Source: Neodiprion pinetum | Lineage: Eukaryota; Arthropoda; Insecta; Hymenoptera; Diprionidae | Assembly (NCBI RefSeq): GCF_021155775.2 | Contig: NC_060233.1 | Coordinates: 29,491,456 to 29,555,455, forward strand | Direction: 5' to 3' | Length of the DNA stretch: 64,000 nt | Shown: piece by piece, positions 1-13,980 of the stretch | Position numbering within the stretch: the first letter of the stretch is position 1 | Layout: the number at the start of each line of letters is the position of its first letter | Translations under genes and position numbers: made by a program | Notes under the pieces: model-generated | What the model was told of the DNA's origin: nothing | Database searches by the model: none | The model's input: only the letters and a program-made list of their open reading frames with translations

Positions 1-60
1 TGTTCGGTTTACTGTACTTTTTTAGTTAAATAAAGCTTTAACGTCAATTTATTGTTGCAG

Positions 61-238
61 AAGCATTAAATTTTCGCAACAGTTGCAAGAAAATATAGTA
101 ACGGATACCAGACTTTCCGGTAACAGCTAGAAAACTAATTTTCATTTTCTACCTGTAACTATATCTTTCGATTGTGGTGAAAAATGAAAATAGTTAAGGA
201 CTGAGCGGTAACCGGAACTAAAAATTTCTCTCAGTGTG
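61..238 (-). repeat. Dispersed repeat, copy 1
   Basis: The reverse complement of this segment matches 43,499-43,703 almost throughout, from ACACTGAGAGAAATTTTT to AAATTTAATGCTT, with scattered differences. It has no coding frame and its ends are not inverted repeats. It is likely a fragment of an interspersed element of unknown class. Confidence 0.75.
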
Positions 239-3200
239 GACCGGAGAGATGGAGAAAAGCGCACTTGACGAGGGAGAACTTGAGCAGCTGGTACTGCCAT
301 CCAATCGCATCCCACCTTACCTCTCGTAAACGGAGCGTTGACTCTGAGCGATGTACTTGTAGCCGTGGAGTCCGGTTGAGAGACAAAATTCCCGTGCTTG
401 TTTCGTGAGAACGCGTCGCCACGCGGAGCTTCTTCGAGCCGGGGTTTTCTCGCGTTGTAATTCGACCATCGTAATGTCCGGCGATCTGGTAACTGTGCAC
501 GGTACACCTTTGAGGCGATACTAGCACCACCCAACGCCTCCATCCCCCGTTGTCACACGTTATTAAATATTCACTCGGCCTTCCGGTTTGCGTCGCGCAC
601 TGATTATAATCACGCCGCGTGCGCTTGACTCGCCGGCGATTAACGATTCCTGCAAAGCTTAAATACAGCTATATACTTTGTCAACAGGGGGTATTTTTCC
701 ATCGACCGGCCGTTTTTCATCATTCGTTAAATTGTAGCCTTCGATCAGTCGACAAATTATTATCAGGGACTGCGATATATTTAAAAAAGTTTTCTTCTTC
801 TTCATAATGTTATCAAAATAACACACGTGTAAACAAAATCAAGTCTGCTGTGTGCGTGTTTAGTACAATTCTGGTCGTGATTATATCGACGATATTGGAG
901 CATTATTATCATAAAAATTCGAAACTTACACTATTGAATATAGTTTTACCCAGCATGCAGAACTTTCGGGAAAGTTTGCATAAATTCGAGAGCTCCAACA
1001 GTTTTGATTTAAGAGAAAATGTGACAGACTTTAAATTGCAAAAAAAGTTCGTAATACAACTCCATAAATACATCTTCAACAATTTCAGTAGTACCGAAAT
1101 TATTTTCTCATTCCAAAACTCTCGAAAACCGCCGCTCGATAAATCTCACCGCAAATTCTATAAATTTTCCCAAGATTGCACCGAAATTGAATTTAAGTTA
1201 GGTTTAAAAACCTGTAAACATAGATGCCTGCGAGTTTCTTTGCATACTACCAAAATCCGGCAAATCGTGCACGACGAATAGAATTTCCATTAAATTGACG
1301 GGCGTGAAAAGAGGTTCGTATCGAGGAGAAGAGGCTCATCCACCAGACAGTGTTGGGGGTTCACAACGCACTATCTTTGCAGACGTACAAGCTGGTGGTT
1401 TTCGTCCGGGATCCTCGTGCCTCGCGTTATTGGGTCTCGCGCGATATTAAAGTTTCAAGATGCCGCGGAGGCGCTCTCTTCACTGACTCAGCAGGCGTTT
1501 GTCATTAATAACGCCCGAGTACCACGACGGCATGTAAGATAGGCCAGCAAAGTGCCGCGGCGTCCTCCGGCACACGTCATTAGACAGAAGCCGTCGGCCT
1601 CTCGACGTCCGGCGACCTTCGCGATCCGGTCCTCAAACCCCCGGGGGTGGCAGGCCGAGGGCGAGGGCTAGAGGTGAAGGATCGCGCCGGGGTTAAAGAG
1701 GGAATATATGGCGCAGCGCCCCGCGTACGGACAAGGTTCAGCTTTGTACTTTAAACGGCGTGAAATCACGACTGTGGGGTTCCAACGGCTCGCCCTCTAC
1801 CCACCCCGACGACCGGCGTCGGGCGAAACGCCGCGCCGTGAGAAAAACGTCGCACCTATAAGTACGATAATATATATACCCACCTATGTCACGCAGGCGA
1901 ATAAACACGTGCGACGCTACACGACTGGGAATAATTAATGTGTTCATAATTGATTCTTGGTCACATTTTGTCAAATTCATGCGTGGGATTGCTACGATTT
2001 TTTTAAATCTTCGATCTCACTCCACTATCATTTTACATTCTTTCGCGAAGACTGTTATTTAGTACGCTATATACAATTTTACATAGGTGGGTAAATTTAA
2101 GACCACTATGTTTTTATCAAAATCCAATATCAGTGCTGTTTTGATAAGTTTAATATTTGCCGATAACAATGTGACGAAAGAAAAAGCGTAGTAGTAGGAT
2201 TACATAGAATCATTACCTTCTCGACGAAACGTTCCATCACGGAATGAAATCTTCACGATTATATTATAGTCTTTACAATTTTAATGTGATTTGAACCGAA
2301 AAGTCGATATTTGGGCTCTATGCATACGGTTTAGAATGTATAAATTGTTGCTGTTTCTTGTATTTTTTTGGAAAATATTCGGAGCTCACAAATATTGACG
2401 ACGATTTTGATGAATACTTAATTTTCGTCTATCTCATATAAATAAAATAAGTGAAAAGGTATTGATTCTCACCAACCTCTCTAATATGAATACAAGTATT
2501 CTAATATCTATTAACTGCAAAGTGTTTTAAAACAAAACTGATGAAACTCGTAGCAATATTTCTACACACTTGATAGATAAACAATTCAAATATATAAATA
2601 AAAAACACAATTATTTATCTTTTCCACCTGTGCAGGATGTTGACATATACGGAATGACCGACGACCGGAAGGGAAGGGTCACTTCCGCGTCCAGGCGAGA
2701 CGCGAAATTTCGAGTGAATTCGTCCCGGGTGCAGAACAACCCCGGTTTATACGATCGAGTCCCGTACCGCACAGGGCATTGTAATGATGGGACGATTTTA
2801 ATTACGGAACGACTCGGTCGGCCACCCCGACGCGTGCGGCACGCCGGATTCGGGGCAAACGGAGCGTGGGTGGGGTAACGACGTATTATCCTGCCAACCG
2901 CAAGCACCCCCGTAGGTACCCGTCAACCCCCGCACCCTGCTGCAACAATTTGTTAACTGCCGGAGAATTGACTACGACTCACGTGCGTCTCTTTATACGC
3001 GTTGATACATATACCTACTCTTACTCCTCTCTGTGAACCTATTTGAGAATTTCCTCCTCTTTGTACGTGTCGAGAAGCGTCCCTCGTAGCGAGAGGAATT
3101 ATTCTTTATCGGTGTGTTCATTGCGTGACGGAGGCGTCTTTCGCTTAATCTAAATCTCTGGCAAAACTGTTGACGTTGGTTTTAAAGAAAGTACTTATTT

Positions 3201-3765
3201 CATACAATACAAGTATGACCATTCAGGTGAAGTGCGAATAATTATAGGCAGATTTCAAGCTTGATACCCCGAGTTCCGATCGGATGATTGAGAACTGCGG
3301 AAGAGCCATGAACCGCATAAATTGAGTAGTCGAAAAGTTCAAGTTCAAGGAAATTCTCATCGCAATTGCTTTCGAATTCTACAAACATAAATAGATATAT
3401 ATCATAATTTTCTGTTATCTCCAGGGTCAAGATAAATCTTGCGACGCGCGGTATATTATGCATTAATACCCTCTAAATACGTGCTACCCACATCCAATTT
3501 TGCTGAAAAAAAAAAGTTCCCCGTTTCTCCCGCATTATATAATAGTATCGCGTATAAGCCGTAAGCGCGTCTACGTTCATATATACCTACGAAGCGAGTT
3601 ACGCGTGCAGGATATTCCCTGATAGAGACGAGGGTTTGAGGGTAGTGGGACGTGAGACATGTTCCGGCCTCGGTTTGGGAATGGGGGAAGTACGCGAGCT
3701 GGCTGATGCACAGATATACTCTTGCAGAGGGATAGGGGCTCCGATCGCAGGGCAGAACGCGAAGT

Positions 3766-3808
3766 AGAAGAAGAAGAAGAAGAAGAAGAAGGAGAAGAAG
3801 AAGAAAAA
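3766..3808. repeat. (AAG)n purine-rich microsatellite
   Basis: AAG units with GGAG and AAAA interruptions, continuing as a purine-rich strand to about 3,845. Confidence 0.9.
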
Positions 3809-6800
3809 GACTACGGGAGGAGATGAAGAAGAGACGGAAGAGATTTTATGGGGGCCCCGAGTATATTTCCTGATTGAGCGAACTAATCCACGCAAAGGAG
3901 TTTTATCGACGAGGTTGAATCGCTCCGGGAAGGGAGGAACCAAGATTCCCTTCATAGTTGTTAGCCGCGTCTCAGAACTCACGGGCATTCTACATCCCCA
4001 CATTGCACCGACACATTCCCATATTATTGCACATGCACGTAAAGCGCAATACCTTATCGAGTCTATCGGATTTCCACTCTCCGTGCAGCTGAGCGTACGA
4101 GGTGCATGTGGGTTGTCAAATTATACCTGGGTCATAGGTAATGGAAATTTCAAGTGTGATAACGAGGCGGTGATTTTCCTCGAAAATTGAAGGTAAAAAG
4201 GAATAAATGAGCTTGCGTAGAGACGGCGCAGTTTGATCTCGCGAACTCGTTTCACTCGTTTCGTGCAGGGTGAAGCAAATCCTTCCGACGATACAGATAC
4301 GAGATGGGCTTGGGACCGACTGGCGGCCCTGAGGAAGAGCCCGCAGAGTTACGATTCGCGCAAGGATCGCGTATAAGATGAAACCAGCCCCCGCCCAGGA
4401 CGTGTCGCGGCTCGGACTCGTCCCTATATAAGTCGATTCCTACGAGTCCTAAGTCTTACTGCTCGGTATTTACATACCTAGAAAGCCTGCCCTGCCCCAG
4501 CGTCACGAATTACGATCGTGCGACTCCTTCGCGAAATAGGGAATGACGGAATTTCAGTCTCGGTATTCAGGAGTCTCGGGACTAGCCCTTATAAAACCGC
4601 ATGGTATTACGTGTACAAGTAATCGAACGGCGAACGATGAGGCGCTAACCTCGCCGGAAGATTTAAATAATCATATATATCTGACCGTCCAATAAATCGT
4701 CTGTGTCCACCGGGTCACCCTCGGTGCCTCCGTCGCCGTCGCCGTCGCCGTCGCCCTAACTGCTGCCGTCTATAGCTTCGGGGGGAAGTGATCTATGCGT
4801 TCCCTATAACAACCAGAATCAAAACATCGGACTCCGGCTGCGGATACTCGCCGGGAGGGAGCTGCGAGCCGCTTCGCCCCGCGTCTGTATTCCCCGGAAA
4901 ACGTACTCGCCCCGTAAGATTTACGGACTCCGAACCGCGCGATTCCCCGATTCCAAGATCCGCGATTCGTTGCCGCGTATATGTGCCCAATACGGTATAC
5001 ATGCCTACGTGTGTGTTGGGAAACCGTGAAGGAAACGACGACCGAACTTCGTTTCAAAACTGGGTCTAAAAAGCGTAGCTTTGGACAATCGCTACTTCGA
5101 ATTCGGAACGCACGGTAGCGCTGTATTGTAATAGAATACAAAGTCAAATTTATCTGACCTCTGACGGCACTGAAAAGTAGGAATAACTCGTTAATCGACA
5201 ATCATGCTCGTAAAACTTGCGTTGTTTTTCTGTGAAACTTACCGATCAACGTCAGCTCTTTTTTTTATCAACTTCGCTTTTTATTGCTACGTATTTCAAG
5301 TGTAGTTTCGGTTGTCCATCCGCAGGTGTTGGGCGGTAAATTTCACACGATTTCACTCACTTTTCTCGAAATTTGACGGGATTGATTTTTGGATAAAAAA
5401 TGTAGATCACCGCGACACGTTCCCCCGTCTTGTTGAAAGAGCTAACATTGGAGGCACGTTCGCGGTTGTCGGTCTCGTTTTAAGCGGTCGACTTTTCTAC
5501 GGTGGCTACGGTCGAGGGCCGAGCACCGTATGAATATTCATTAACAGCAAATATACCTCGGGTACTCGGTGGCAGGATAGGGTTGTTGTCACTTGTGCGG
5601 ATTCCAGATAGCGGATGCCATGGGGCGTGAGAGCGGGACTGCACCCTGGTCACCTCAGAGGGTCCTTGTTTATGATATCTATAACACTGGTCAAGCACCT
5701 AACGGCGCTTTCTACTCCCGCTTTACCTTCGCGGGCTTGTAATCTCGACCCCGCGAGAGCCGCTCGGCCATCCGAACCGCAGATACAGCACGTCGCTCGA
5801 GACCGCGAATTATAATAATGCGATAGCTGCGGAACGCTGCTGAACGGACACCCATACACACGTGCAGTGGGAACACAGATTGGGTATCGTAGCAATACCG
5901 CCCACGTACACGCCCTTCCACATAAGATATCGTATAACTGCATGTACCTGTCCCTATAAGCGTGGGAGGCCTTTTCGACACATTCGACAAGTATAAGGTA
6001 CTATGAGCCCGGGATGAAGAAGATTACGAAGAGCAGTTTTTAGCTCATATCGTTGACTCAGCTAGGTCATCGTGCTTGTATTGACTGATTTTTGTTGTTA
6101 CATGTTTCACATAATGGCATACTAATCAAAAATAAATAGAACAGTTTCCCGTTGTTTTTTTTTTTTCTAAGTTTCAAGCACTATGTCATATTTATCAGCG
6201 AATCTAGCACAAAATCAAAATGGACACCGAATTGAGTATTACGCTTCGAAGTTCATTTCAGCTGTACGACGATATCGAGTTACTCGGCGATATTTCACGT
6301 CGAATAATATGACGGCAAGAATAGTTTTAACGTATGATTTCACCTTTGTCGAAATCCTGCAAGGAGGAGAACTGAGAATTCAGTTGGCGGAATTCGTACG
6401 TGTGTACAGCGTTGCATGCATCGTCTATGGTTCACTCTTCCGGCACGGTTCTAGGTTTTATTGAGATTGACGGGTAAAGTGGCTCCTCGTCCTGGACGAA
6501 CGTTGAGCGGTCAGTGGCAGTTAGCGTGGCTGGTATCGGAGGCTATATGCGAAGGCGATCAAACGCGGCGTCGGGGCTGGCCAAGTGTCTATCTGAATAC
6601 CCATCCCTGCGCGTTGAAATTTACGAGGAGATATCGTGATGCGGCATGGTACGGTTGGCGCATACGAAATCAGGTGTTCGTTCGAATTTCGAAATAAGGG
6701 GGAGATTCGAACGATTTTTCGCGGTGTATTTCACGCATAATTTCACCTGAATTCAACGGGGAATACATATATTCCACGCATCTGCACGCAGTCAAGCCCC

Positions 6801-9800
6801 ATCGCACACGTGAGCTGCTCTCCGTGCACGCTGATCGAGAGCTTTCCTCCTCTCACTTTTTCCATCTACGGCTTTTACATTCTTCCCACCCTCCGCCGAC
6901 CGCGATCTCGGTCTTAGTTAGTCGCCTTGCGGGTAAAAATTCATTAGCGATTTTCCCCTGGTGTATCTGCCGAAGGGAGGAGAACCCCTGTGGATAAATC
7001 ACTTGACCGTCGCTGGCTAAGAAAGCTCTGCGGGCGAGAGAAACACGATTAACGGAATTAGCTCGCGATCTGAGCGTGAAGACTTTCTTAACAATGGAAT
7101 TTAGTTTCTTTATGTCAAAACCGGTACCAGTCGTACGATTTTCAATTGTTTCACTTATTTTTAAAACCCGTCATACCATTGCAGCAAAAACGCACGGTTA
7201 GCGTATTCAAAAAGTCTTTTTAAAAAGTTGGCGTGAAAAAGTTCGTACATAAGAAAGTGTAAAACTTTCGTAAGCCCATTCTCCCAGCCAAACTTTGCAC
7301 ATTTTTCTACCCGACCCGTAATAATCTAAGACAGGATAGGTTTTCGGATGAAAGTTGAATTCCACAAGGCGTTTAGTTACAATATATCAAATTGTAAACA
7401 CAACGATAGACAGTTGACTTAATAAAAACAATCGCATTAACCGTTATGTAAGTAGTAAGTATAGTAAAGGTCATCCGAGGAGGTCAGTTCAAAATATGAC
7501 TTCAGAATTCGAGGTAAAAAGCAACGGCTTCGTAAAGCACCCGGAGGGTAAAAGAATCGCGGATCGTAACATCTTTTGCGCGAATGGTAGGTATAATAGA
7601 GGGAGAGCTATACGCACTGTACAGTAAAGCACGTCGGAGGGAGTGAGAGAATGACGATGAGGCGTGGCTCAAAGAAGATAATATAAAATTCCCCGAAACG
7701 CTGCAATGTAGTTATAACGTCGGGTGGCAGGTAACTCGCTGGCGATGTAAGATAAAGACGTGAATATAGCGAGACGGTTCGTCCCCCTCCCTGCTCGCGG
7801 GGTCTTTATAGGCACGGCGGTCTTAACTCGGGCTCAACTTAAGAGGTACATAAACGTAACAATAAAGGTTTTAAAATAATCCCGGAGCTAACGCTCGGTC
7901 AATTAAGAATACCGCATAACACTCGAGAATAATTCTTCGGATGTGTGGGGGTGGCCCACCGCTCTGGAGGGTGTATAGATGTATAGTCCTCCAACTTCTT
8001 GTCCAATATACCGAGTTAAAACTGAACCGGAGTTGCGCTGAGAAGGACGAGGGTATCCCGTCTTCGAGTCAATCTTCGCCGCTATTCAAAATCGTCGAAG
8101 CATGTGACGTACGTCTTATACCCGAAACGTTTGAAATTGAAATTAATTTCTATCCCGCTGTACAGAGATACCTCAAATGTTTTCCGTGTTTGATGATCGC
8201 CAACCCCCGTCTCGCTCACCCTCTATAGAGAATTATAATCCCGCAGATGGAAACTTGACGTATTCCGTCTATCCACAATCCACATAAACAAATTCGAGGA
8301 TTTCAGGTGTCCCTCGTCGTCAGTTATTGACCGCTCGGACTCCGAACCGAACCGTGAGCTGCGTATTTTTTGAAAGGCGCCAACCGGTAGGCAACCCGGC
8401 TTGCGCCCTCGCGTGGCGGGCAGCTCCGATAAGTACAAACACCGACGGGGCCGATCGATACAGGAGCAACCCGCAGTTTTTAATTTTACTCTAGTAAGTA
8501 TTTGTTCACGCTCTATATTGTACCCGGGTATAGGTAGCGAGGGATCAGACGAACGCACCTCGCATGACGTCCTGTTTAGTCACCCGCAAAACCGTGTATT
8601 GTACATTTAGAGGAAACGGATCTTCGTCAGATTTTCAGCTTCAAACATAATTCCTATACATCATAAGTAAGTTTGTTTTTTAAGCTTCGATCACTTTGTA
8701 ACATTTTCAGAATGACAGTGAAATGAGACTGAATTGAGAATCCCGAAACTTTTCCGCTGATTTTAAAGGTTCATTTTTATTCGGGTGAACGGAGTTTTTT
8801 CTTTCCGCACGGCATAATAAGAAACATCTGACTCTGGAAAGAAACGGTAAGACTGCGCTCTGTATTTGTCACACGTAGTCTGCCGCTTAATTGCCGACAA
8901 CAATAGAAATCGAAGGGAGAGCTCTCGAGACTTTGTTAAGGATGGATCATCGCAGGGGTGGCGATTATTCGAGTAGATCCCCGTGACCGATTTAATAAAC
9001 GCGTATAATAACACGGTGCACCATGAACAACAGCGCGGGAATATCGTGTAGAACGCGTACAATTACATATAAGGGTTTTGTATTAATTTGTAGCCAGAGC
9101 AATAAATCAAGAGGTTTGCACCATGACTTGTCCACCTTCACGCAGTGTTATACGTACGACTAGAACTCCCCTGCACCCATGTATAACTTATATACGTATA
9201 TCACGTACATATAGTCAGTGCTGCGCACCGTGTCGCGTTGCGCCCTAAATCATAGGCTTGTAATTGCCCCGAGACCAGCGTTACGTGTATAATGGATCGC
9301 GGTAGGGTGTCGCGGTTCTCGCGTACCGAAACAATCGCCCGAGAACCGATATAACTGCGATCATTTCTACGCTCGGTAATTATTAACAGCAGCGTACTCA
9401 CCGTTTTCCGATCGACGGATCGTGATCTCTGGATTCCTGGGTTCCGGGATGCTGCAACGACGATGGAACCAGGCCACTGCAGGCTTAAGGAGCGAGGCGA
9501 ACGAAGCAAGGGTGAGAACTGCAACTAGGCCAATATGGACCCTCTCAACGCGCTCAAAGATCACGTATGCCGTTTTGCCTGGGGGCACAATTTTCACCAT
9601 CGGAAAATTTTTAAATATATCCGGACGAGAGAAACACACGTACGTACCTATACCTGTAACATGAATACTTTTACAAAGTCAGCACTGCCAAAATCACATT
9701 ATACCGCATTCGGACGAGTAAAGAAATTTCTTGAATATCTGTTTTTCAATTATCCACCGATAGCTTCCATTTTGTGGCTAAAACCCGTTAGCGAAGAAAC

Positions 9801-12701
9801 AAATTTCTTTCGTAACAGATGCAGGAGGTTGAGAATTTTTTCCGAAATTCGCTCTTCACTCGATCTCTTCATGTATTTCTGGTTACCGGTATCTTCCCTC
9901 GAGGATGAAGTAAGCCAAACCAATGGTTATTCAAGTCGATTCTTTTTCCGTAAAAGTGTCCATTGACCGTGAGACCGTCTCTGATGAATTGATGATCTTT
10001 TCATGTACAGATTTCTGGCGCCTATGGGTATAAAGAAAATTGATGAAAATACAGCCCCGCAAGTGTGGACCTCAGGACAGTACGAGGATTCCAATAAAAT
10101 ATTCTTTACTGAAAACAAATTTTCGCTCATGGTCAGTAAAATCCCAATCGGTTGGTCGATCGATCTATCTATTTACCTACTTATCTAACTACCCAATAGA
10201 AACGTGAGTGTGGTCTGCGCATGGTTATGCAATTTCTACATCTACTAGAGATTCTTTGAACGATTTCTTGATTGGGGTTCGCATTGGTCGTTGAGTGCGA
10301 GAAGTCCGACTCCTGAAGAACGTTGCGTCCGAAGACGAAGACGAGGACAAGGACGACTGACGAAGGGTCGCGTTGGTTCTCTCGTCCCGCCGGGCAAGAA
10401 GCGGCGGAGAGGATAGCGAGAGAGAGAGAGAGAGAAGGAGGGATAGTGTGGCTAGTGATTGGATTACAGTCGGGCAGTCCCCGCGGACTCGCCAAATGAC
10501 CGGGACAAATTGCCCCTTGCCTTCGGGAATACTTATACTCGTATACCGTCGATCGGACTCTTCACCCAGCTACCCCCCGATTCCCGAAACTCTCTTCCCG
10601 CATCACACAGCAGCGACATCATCGCCAGGTTTTGTGTGTACGTGTAATAATAAAGCAGGTGTACCGTATACACCTGCTAGAAGTGGGAGTCGATCGTAAT
10701 TGACGGATGCAACCTCGACCGATTACCCGCTTCGAATTGACCGGTTGGACTAACTGCTATAAAGTTTTCCAATTCAGTAAGGATTCGCTGCAGTTATATC
10801 CCTCACCCGTAAGCTGTAGTGGTGATACTTTATGGGACAGTTTAGATTAGGTCTCGCGCTGCGGGTGGTTATGCTCTTATTTTTTGTGTCCACGTTTTTT
10901 TCCTACGTTTATATTCCTTTTTTGGTGTGTCTCTGATGCATCAGGCGGTATGGAACACAATCCTCGCATCTGCCACACTTCAGTCGCTGAAGGGCCATTG
11001 TCTCTGCACCCTGAAACAAACTACCGCAAACCTTTTTCATCATCCAGTAACGACCCTGCATGCGATATTCTACAGGATATCTATAAATAAATCTATGGTT
11101 GCCGTTTATCATTGATTCGATAACTTCTGATTTACCGATTTTATCCACACGATGAAAAAAATATATATTATTTTTATGCTATCGAATGACACCGTACATG
11201 CGATGTGTCGATCCGTTACTTAAAAATCCATGGGTGAAACTAAAAAAACCGATTCCGGTAATGAAAAGTATAATTTAAGCTATTCGTTCATCTCTACATA
11301 CCTACATGTATGTACGTACGTACCTATGACATAGAAATACCAGCAGCGATCGGCGATTAGTGGGGTCATTAGCGGCGGAAGGCGAAAGAAGTATTATTAT
11401 ACCTGCAGAGCGCGGGGAGCCCGTTATCTCCGCGGTCAATTAGACGCGTAAAGAATCGTCCCCGTTCCCCGCGTTCCGATTCCCATTCCGAATCCCATTC
11501 TCATCCCTGGGGTTCCCCCGGACTGCTGGGGACAAGGAGGGCCGAGCTTTCTTTGTCCGGCATGCTGGCCGCCCGCCACACAGGCATCTACCCTTAGGTT
11601 ACGCTATACGGAACAGTCCGTGACGAAACGACCGCCCGGTGTAAATGGGACGACATAAGACGGAGAACAGGCGAGTGGCGGCCCAGCCGTTCTGTTTACT
11701 ACTGAAAACGCTACGGACGTACACAGGCATACATCGACGACGATTCGGTACGATTCGCATCTTCGATACCCTCGCCTTCCGATCAGATGGACAGATACAC
11801 CGTCCGTTCTTTCCTTCTTTCCTTATTTCCCCCCCGCCGCGCCTTCCTAGAACGTTTCTGGAATAGTAATATCACCCCGTCCGGTGTCGAGTTTCTCTAA
11901 TTTTTCCCTGGGAATCAACGAACATACTCTGCCCGGGACCGGTGGTACGGAGTCATAGAAGATTTCTTGAACTAAGATTAGATTTGACCGAAATCTCGAT
12001 TACTCATATACGCCGATGCGTATAGGCGACTGTGGCTACATTTTTTTGGTAATTTATTTTACACGATAAATTTTCAGTGCTTGGTTATTTGTTGAGGATA
12101 AAATCACGGCTGAACTATTCTTGGCTGTAATTTCTTGGGCGTGAAATCACGCTTGATAGCTGACTATTGCTCAATACGATATTTTACTCAAAATACAATC
12201 TGAAGCGTGTCAATGACGGCTATGTCGATTCTGTGCATGCCTTTGAACTCGGAGTTCTGCGAATACTTCACAAGCTTGTGTTACTGTATATTAGCAAAGC
12301 TTGAGAATGCAGATTTTATAACTATTTCAAGCCAGACGTTTGGAATCAAGAAATCATTTCGGCAAACAGGCTTAAAAGATAGTTTCATCATTTTCGAGTA
12401 TCACTTGTACAATAGCTCCAATTTAATTTCCCGTCCATATACCGATTATACCCATGAAGTAACACGCAGTGTAAAACACGGACTGAAATCGTGTGCGCGA
12501 TATAATTTATACGACATCGTTATCCAATCAATAGGGCACGAGCGAGCAAACTTCAGGCAATTAAGCTTCTGTTTTTTCCTCTCCCGAGAAGCGTCGCCGT
12601 AGCAAAGGGGCGGGAGGATTTAGTGCTGTTTAACCCCGAGAAAGTTCTTCGATAAATAAAGAGCTCACTGCGGGTCGGGAAGACGCGGTGGAAACGCGGG
12701 A

Positions 12702-12718
12702 GGGGGGGGGGGGGGGGG
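12702..12718. repeat. Homopolymer G run of 17
   Basis: A pure run of 17 G in a GC-rich patch (12,590-12,870). Its length may be inexact for the same reason as the C run at 17,302. Confidence 0.9.
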
Positions 12719-13854
12719 TTTGTTGTCCCAACAGAGGCGATCTGATTGCCAGTTAGTGAAGTCAAGTTAGCGCCGCTTCCGAGCTAACGGCCGGTCTGTC
12801 CGCCCCCGCCTCGAAGACGAGGACTAGGATGAGGACCGGGGGGCGGACGAGCCCGGCTGATTAGTAGCCCCGGACAATCGCCCACTGATTTCTAGGGATA
12901 TTCAATCTCGGCGAGATCTCGGTCCGACACCATTTTCTCGCTCGCCGAATTCTCCTCGTGATTTTTCAGGCTCGGGTTATTAATCAGCAACGGGTCGCTT
13001 CCTCGGCGTTCACATCATCTACCTCGGTTCCTGCAGCACTTTTCTTCGGCCATCAACAAACGATGAACCCAGGCGTTGGGCATCTCGCGTCCCGTGTTAA
13101 GCGTTATTGGTTCCAGAATCCCTGGCGCCATTTGTCTCAGGGAACACGATTTTTTTAGGGGCCCAGGATCCCAGAGGTGCATCACCTAATTGTCCCGCTA
13201 ACGATCAGCGCCTCCGGTATAGAAGACGCTGAGAATGGATCGAATATCGGTGAGCGAACGGTTCGGGGTGCCGCGGTAGTGTCGCCCACGCGAGGAACGC
13301 GGAAACAATCTATCAGTTTATGAAATATATGAGATAGGCAGGTCGAGGGTGGTAAATCCCCGCGCGGAATCGCTGGATCGAGATCACGGGGATCGGCTTG
13401 GGGACTTTATATATACTCTCGCTCACTGCACGCGTGCCCGTATAACTGTATACCATGTTATATCGTACACGCGCGATAGACTTCGCCGTATAAATTTACG
13501 GATCGTAGTATTATATAGTTTCGGACGGGTTTAATACGGCGGGAGTCAATCCGCACCGATCCGCCACTAACTCATAACCACTCTACCTCCGTCTCCCCCA
13601 ATTGCAGGGGCTATATGTACGTGAGATGGACGACTACGAGGACTACTTTACGTCGAGGAAACTATAGAGGCAAAGCAGCCGAGAGTGTCGCTCAGTCTTA
13701 TTATAGGTATATTACCTACAAGGGGACCGATGTATATCATAGTACGGTTCGTCCTGGAATGGAAATTTTTTAATAATAATAAGCGTTATACACAGGTTGC
13801 GTCTTGAAGGTAATCGAAGTCAGCGAACATGAACTTCGATGCGCTCCGTAGGGA

Positions 13855-13980
13855 CCCCTAATTATAGGCAAATCACGGTACAAGTCCACTCTGAGCAACT
13901 CCGCTCTTCTTTTGTTAGCACGCGGATAAAACTCGGAGTTGCTCAGAGTGGATTTGTACCCCGATTTGCCTATAATCAGG
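13855..13980. mobile_element. Foldback (MITE-like) element, family A copy 1
   Basis: Left arm 13,855-13,903 and right arm 13,934-13,980 are inverted copies of about 47 bases with only a few mismatches (shared core ATAGGCAAATC...GGTACAA...CCACTCTGAGCAACTCCG), separated by a 30-base spacer. A second copy lies at 30,854-31,055 in the opposite orientation. No coding capacity and no clear target-site duplication is visible. Confidence 0.7.

Larger units (their letters stand above)
1..13854. other. Gene-free interval, left part of the tj-flanking desert
   Basis: No conserved protein domain or convincing spliced frame was found. The interval alternates AT-rich DNA with GC-rich patches (about 1,290-1,860, 2,640-2,960, 10,300-10,700, 11,340-11,600 and 12,580-12,960). 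Simple repeats include CCGTCG units at 4,730-4,755 and AG units at 10,418-10,436. One frame at 10,909-11,148 on the minus strand looks coding-like and is treated under findings. Confidence 0.6.

Noticed and set aside
850..1281. 143-codon plus-strand frame in AT-rich DNA
   Set aside because: It begins with GTG rather than ATG, is rich in Lys, Phe and Ile as expected of random AT-rich DNA, and has no recognised domain or splice context.
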